DNA from: Larix sibirica | Taxonomy: Eukaryota; Streptophyta; Pinopsida; Pinales; Pinaceae | Length of the DNA: 20,713 nucleotides | Direction: 5' to 3' | Assembly (NCBI GenBank): GCA_004151065.3 | Contig: NWUY0300008122.1 | Coordinates: forward strand, 32,463 to 53,175 | Shown here: positions 18,356 to 20,713 of the stretch, piece by piece | How the letters are laid out: every line of letters begins with the position of its first letter | Numbering within the stretch: position 1 is the stretch's first letter | Notes under the pieces: model-generated | Seen by the model: only the letters and a program-made list of their open reading frames with translations | Told to the model about the DNA's origin: nothing | Database searches by the model: none | Program-made: the position numbers and the translations under genes

Positions 18356-19180
18356 AATTCTTGCATGGAAAGACATATAGGGTTCCTTAAAACATATCAA
18401 AGGATCAAATAAGGTTTTTGTTGGAAAGGAATAAAGAAAGATATTCAAAATTTTGTAAGGGAATGTTAGGTGTGCCAAATAAATGAAGGAGATATTGTTA
18501 AGACTTCAAGATTACTTCAACTGTTATACATACCCAATCAAAGATGGGAAGAGATATCAATGGAATTCATTACAAGTTTACCAAAATTAGAAGGTAAGGA
18601 TGCTATTTTTGTGGTCTTGGATAGACTCACAAAATATGCACATTCTTGTGGAATTCAAAGTGCATATATTGCAACCCAAGTAGCAGGAGTGTTCATGAAA
18701 GGAAATTCATAGGCTTTATGGATCTCCTAAAGTGATAGTAAGTGATAGAGGCCAACATTCAAAAGAAATATTTGGAAATATCTATGCAATATAAGGGGAA
18801 CAACACTAGCCATGAGTTCAACATATCATCCACATGAAATAGATGGTCAAGCATAAATATTTAAAAAATGTTTAGAGTTATTTTCATTGCTATTCTCCAA
18901 ACATGCAATTTCTATGGGTCAAGTGGCTTCTTCTAACATAATGGTGGTATAATACTACCTATCATTCAACTACTAGGATGTATCCATTTTAAGCTCTTTA
19001 TGGATATTAAGCTCCTAGTATCACATTCTTTTTGCATAAACATTCCAAAGTACAAATAGTAGACTCACATATGGAAAGGTCTAAAAAAACTTTGCAAATT
19101 CTTAAAGAAAACCTTTAAATGATGCAAAACATGATGAAGCAACAAGCAATTCAACATCAAAGTGAAAGACAATTTGAGGT
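18356..19180 (+). pseudogene. Element C integrase, DDE residues lost
   Basis: The HHCC zinc domain reads RHIGFLKTYQRIK, stop, GFCWKGIKKDIQNFVREC, stop, VCQINEGD; both cysteines are present (18464-18466, 18473-18475) but a TAG lies between them. The core follows in an open frame from 18470: LLQLLYIPNQRWEEIS, MEFITSLP, KDAIFVVLDRLTKYAH. The first catalytic aspartate (MDFI in relatives) is glutamate here (GAA 18563-18565). The second, in KVIVSDRGQ, is kept (18744-18746). The catalytic glutamate expected after DGQ-T/A is a TAA stop (18854-18856) in STYHPHEIDGQA. Later blocks include WVKWLLLT, WWYNTTYHSTTRM, ALYGY and HSKVQIVDSHMERSKKTLQI, with QHQSERQFEVED and VFLRLQPHKQ at the C-terminus. Frameshifts lie between several blocks. 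Confidence 0.88.
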
Positions 19181-19625
19181 GGAGGATTAGGTATTTTTGA
19201 GACTTCAACCTCATAAGCAATCTACTTCAAACAAAAGAAGAATAAAAAACTAGCTCCATAATGAAAAAAAAGCTAGGTCCAAAAATTTTATGGACCTTGA
19301 TGTGATTTTTCAGAAGATTGGAGAAGTGGCTTATGAGTTAGATATGCCTCCTTCTCGCATTCATAAGGTTTTCAATGTCTTTCTCGTATAAATGATTTTG
19401 GGACATACTATACCAATATAGACTAAACTTCCAAAATTAGACAAAGAAGGAAAATCGATCTTTGAAGCATAAAAAAGAATAGATCAATGTTGTGTTTCTG
19501 TTAGTAATGGAACCATTGTGGAGTACCTAATAAAGTAGAATAATATGCCTCCGAAGTAAGCTACATGGGAAGATGAGTGATTCATGAAGAAACACCCTCA
19601 ATTACAAGCTTCAAGGGCATATACC
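19181..19625 (+). pseudogene. Element C integrase tail and chromodomain (broken)
   Basis: The integrase tail reads FQKIGEVAYELDMP and RIHKVFNVFLV (19305-19390), then TKLPKLDKEGKSIFEA. A chromodomain-like end follows: IVEYLIK, a TAG (19536-19538) replacing the conserved tryptophan of the KW pair, NNMPP, a second stop, ATWEDE, a third stop, FMKKHPQLQ (19590). The EYLIKW...TWEDE pattern is the chromodomain of chromovirus-type Ty3/gypsy elements, which can steer insertion to heterochromatin by binding methylated histone. The last residues (AYTFGEAG) overlap the polypurine tract. Confidence 0.85.
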
Positions 19626-19642
19626 TTTGGAGAGGCAGGCTA
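19626..19642 (+). promoter_or_regulatory. Polypurine tract of element C
   Basis: The purine-rich TTTGGAGAGGCAGGCTA ends directly at the TG of the 3' LTR. This is the expected place of the primer for plus-strand DNA synthesis in LTR retrotransposons. The core GGAGAGGCAGG has one pyrimidine. Confidence 0.6.
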
Positions 19643-19773
19643 TGTTAGGGCCCTAACCCTCATTGATTATTATATTTTAGTTATAGTTAGGTTGGCCTAG
19701 AGTGGAGGATACATCATGCAACTTTCTCTTTTATTTATAATAAAGGAGATTCATTTGAATATGCATCTCATAT
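19643..19773 (+). mobile_element. 3' LTR of element C, truncated by a CACTA insertion
   Basis: It begins TGTTAGGGCCCTAACCC and matches 14180-14310 over its whole visible length, including the TATA box (from 19732). It stops abruptly after GCATCTCATAT, where the 5' LTR would continue TACGCACTTG. At that point the sequence changes to CACTATAATAAAAAGG. The rest of the LTR should lie beyond the inserted transposon, outside the window. Confidence 0.88.
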
Positions 19774-19988
19774 CACTATAATAAAAAGGCCCTGTAGCGG
19801 AGATTATAGAGAAGGTTTTTAGCGTTACAAGATTGGTCAAATTTCTCAAAAAAGCCTCCACTACAACCTCTGCAAATGGTACCGGATGTTTTAGCGGAGG
19901 TCTTTAAGGAAATGTATTGTAACTAAAAAAACTCACCGGTCGAAGGCTTTTGTAGAGGTTTTTTTTTGGTGCGCTTAAGTCAAACAAA

Positions 19989-20577
19989 TGCACCAATGTG
20001 AGCCAACACAAAATGCACCGGTGCATTTAAAAGGAACATAGGCATCGGTGCACACAAAAAATTGAAACCATTATATGCACCGGTGCTTGATAAGACACAT
20101 AGCACCGGTGCGCACCAAAATTATTAAAAGAACGGGTGCTTTATAACATTATATGCACCGATGCATCATACCAACAATAGCACCGGTGCTTATGAACTTT
20201 CAAAATGTACCGGTGCAGTATACCGAAAATAACACCGGTGCTTACTAACTATTAAAAATGTACTGGTGCAAACTAACTATTACAAAGCATCGGTGCAAAC
20301 TAACTATTACAAAGCAATGGTGCGATAATTGAAGTAAAACGAAGTGATAAAGTTGACTGAGACGTTGACTATGCTATATTTTTTTAATTTAATAGTGTGC
20401 TTAATATATAGTAGTGCACCGAGGTATAACATCACAAAAATCATCGGGGCATGCAACGAGTATTATGTTGCACCAAGCCCTTGGTGTTTTCAACGCACCG
20501 GTTCTAAATTATTTATAATGCACTGGTACTACATGGTCTCAAATGCACCGGTGCGATTGGAACGATCGAAAGCACCA
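19989..20577. repeat. Subterminal array of CACCGGTG palindromes
   Basis: Perfect GCACCGGTGC occurs at 20015-20024, 20077-20086, 20102-20111, 20180-20189 and 20545-20554; the first is extended to the 12-bp palindrome TGCACCGGTGCA. Variants with one or two changes lie at 20042-20051, 20155-20164, 20207-20216, 20232-20241, 20260-20269, 20287-20296, 20314-20323, 20495-20504 and 20520-20529. More degenerate copies lie at about 19989-20000 and 20416-20425. Spacing is mostly 20-60 bases. Repeated short motifs within the first few hundred bases are the known binding sites of transposase-encoded proteins in En/Spm-like elements, so this is probably such an array. Palindromic form means each site could bind a dimer. 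Confidence 0.8.
20237..20323. repeat. Three near-identical 27-28 bp tandem units
   Basis: Units start at GGTGC and run through ACTAACTATTA: 20237-20264, 20265-20291 and 20292-20318, followed by a final GGTGC. The second and third differ only in their last bases (GCATC versus GCAAT). The array of palindromic motifs thus grew here by local tandem duplication of motif plus spacer. Confidence 0.85.
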
Positions 20578-20713
20578 TAGATTATTTTATGTTTGGTGAG
20601 TAGTGACCACTGACATCGTATTGTAATATCCATATTTTATTTTTATTTTGGTTAATTCTAGTATTCATCATAAATTGAAATTTTTTTATAGTAGTATTCA
20701 TTTGAATTTTAAT

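Larger units (their letters stand above)
19774..20713. mobile_element. CACTA-type DNA transposon, left terminal part
   Basis: The sequence begins CACTATAATAAAAAGGCCC, a typical terminal inverted repeat of plant CACTA (En/Spm) elements, and follows with GTAGCGGAGAT, another common subterminal phrase. The three bases before it, TAT (19771-19773), would be the 3-bp target duplication. Subterminal GCGGAGGT/ACCTCYGC-like motifs occur in both orientations at about 19793-19801, 19843-19866, 19892-19905 and 19942-19962, followed by an array of short palindromes. No transposase reading is visible in the 940 bases present, and the right end is not in the window, so autonomy cannot be judged. Insertion lies in the 3' LTR of element C and is therefore younger than that element. 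Confidence 0.8.

Noticed and set aside
19989-20577. CRISPR-like array
   Set aside because: The repeats are 10-12 bases, variable, with unequal spacers, in plant transposon context; they do not have CRISPR repeat length or regular spacing.
20344-20580. 78-residue open reading in the CACTA end
   Set aside because: It runs through the palindromic repeats and matches no transposase; a by-product of repeat structure.
20684-20698. Right end of the CACTA element (TTTTTTTATAGTAG followed by TAT)
   Set aside because: It resembles the reverse complement of the left end and is followed by TAT, but it lacks the required TAGTG and the LTR sequence does not resume after it.

Overview
The window looks like repeat-dense nuclear DNA from a seed plant. 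It is AT-rich. It holds remains of at least three unrelated Ty3/gypsy polyproteins and one Ty1/copia polyprotein, one end of a CACTA-type DNA transposon, and a broken fragment of a plant-type calmodulin-regulated Ca2+-ATPase. I find no intact protein-coding gene, rRNA, tRNA, CRISPR array or bacterial signal. Every recognisable coding region carries stops, frameshifts or lost catalytic residues. A large, slowly purged plant genome, possibly a gymnosperm, would fit, but the species cannot be fixed from this sequence. Single N bases lie at 1788 and 5045.

Layout. (1) 1-477 and about 5202-6460, minus strand: two halves of one Ty3/gypsy element (A). Gag and protease lie in the right part and the protease-RT linker and RT start in the left part. 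The protein breaks off after the protease core at 5202 and resumes at 477, so 478-5201 looks like inserted or rearranged DNA. (2) Inside that interval: AT-rich sequence with exon-like echoes (about 828-1187), a perfect 33-bp tandem duplication, a 32-bp repeat shared by 1789-1820 and 5172-5203, a plus-strand Ty1/copia gag-protease-integrase remnant (about 1821-3735), and a Ca2+-ATPase pseudogene (about 4270-5100). (3) 6461-10840: almost no coding signal. It contains an LTR-like start, a field of degenerate repeats near 7720-8065, and a putative 1.7-kb gypsy LTR (8554-10229, minus). (4) 10840-11840, minus: integrase and C-terminal part of a second gypsy lineage (B), next to that LTR in the expected 3' position. 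(5) 11850-14179: noncoding, with LTR-type ends and a diverged tandem repeat. (6) 14180-19773, plus: a nearly full-length but dead Ty3/gypsy chromovirus-like element (C): 5' LTR, leader, gag, protease, RT, RNase H, integrase, chromodomain, polypurine tract, truncated 3' LTR. (7) 19774-20713: a CACTA transposon end inserted in that 3' LTR, with an array of short palindromes centred on CACCGGTG.

How the parts relate. Nothing here works as a pathway. The window records nested insertion and decay: element A was split by mosaic DNA carrying a copia remnant and a captured or retrocopied ATPase fragment, and element C was later hit by the CACTA element. The most unusual items are the internally deleted ATPase pseudogene with possible related fragments 3-4 kb away, and the CACTA subterminal array of 12-bp palindromes.
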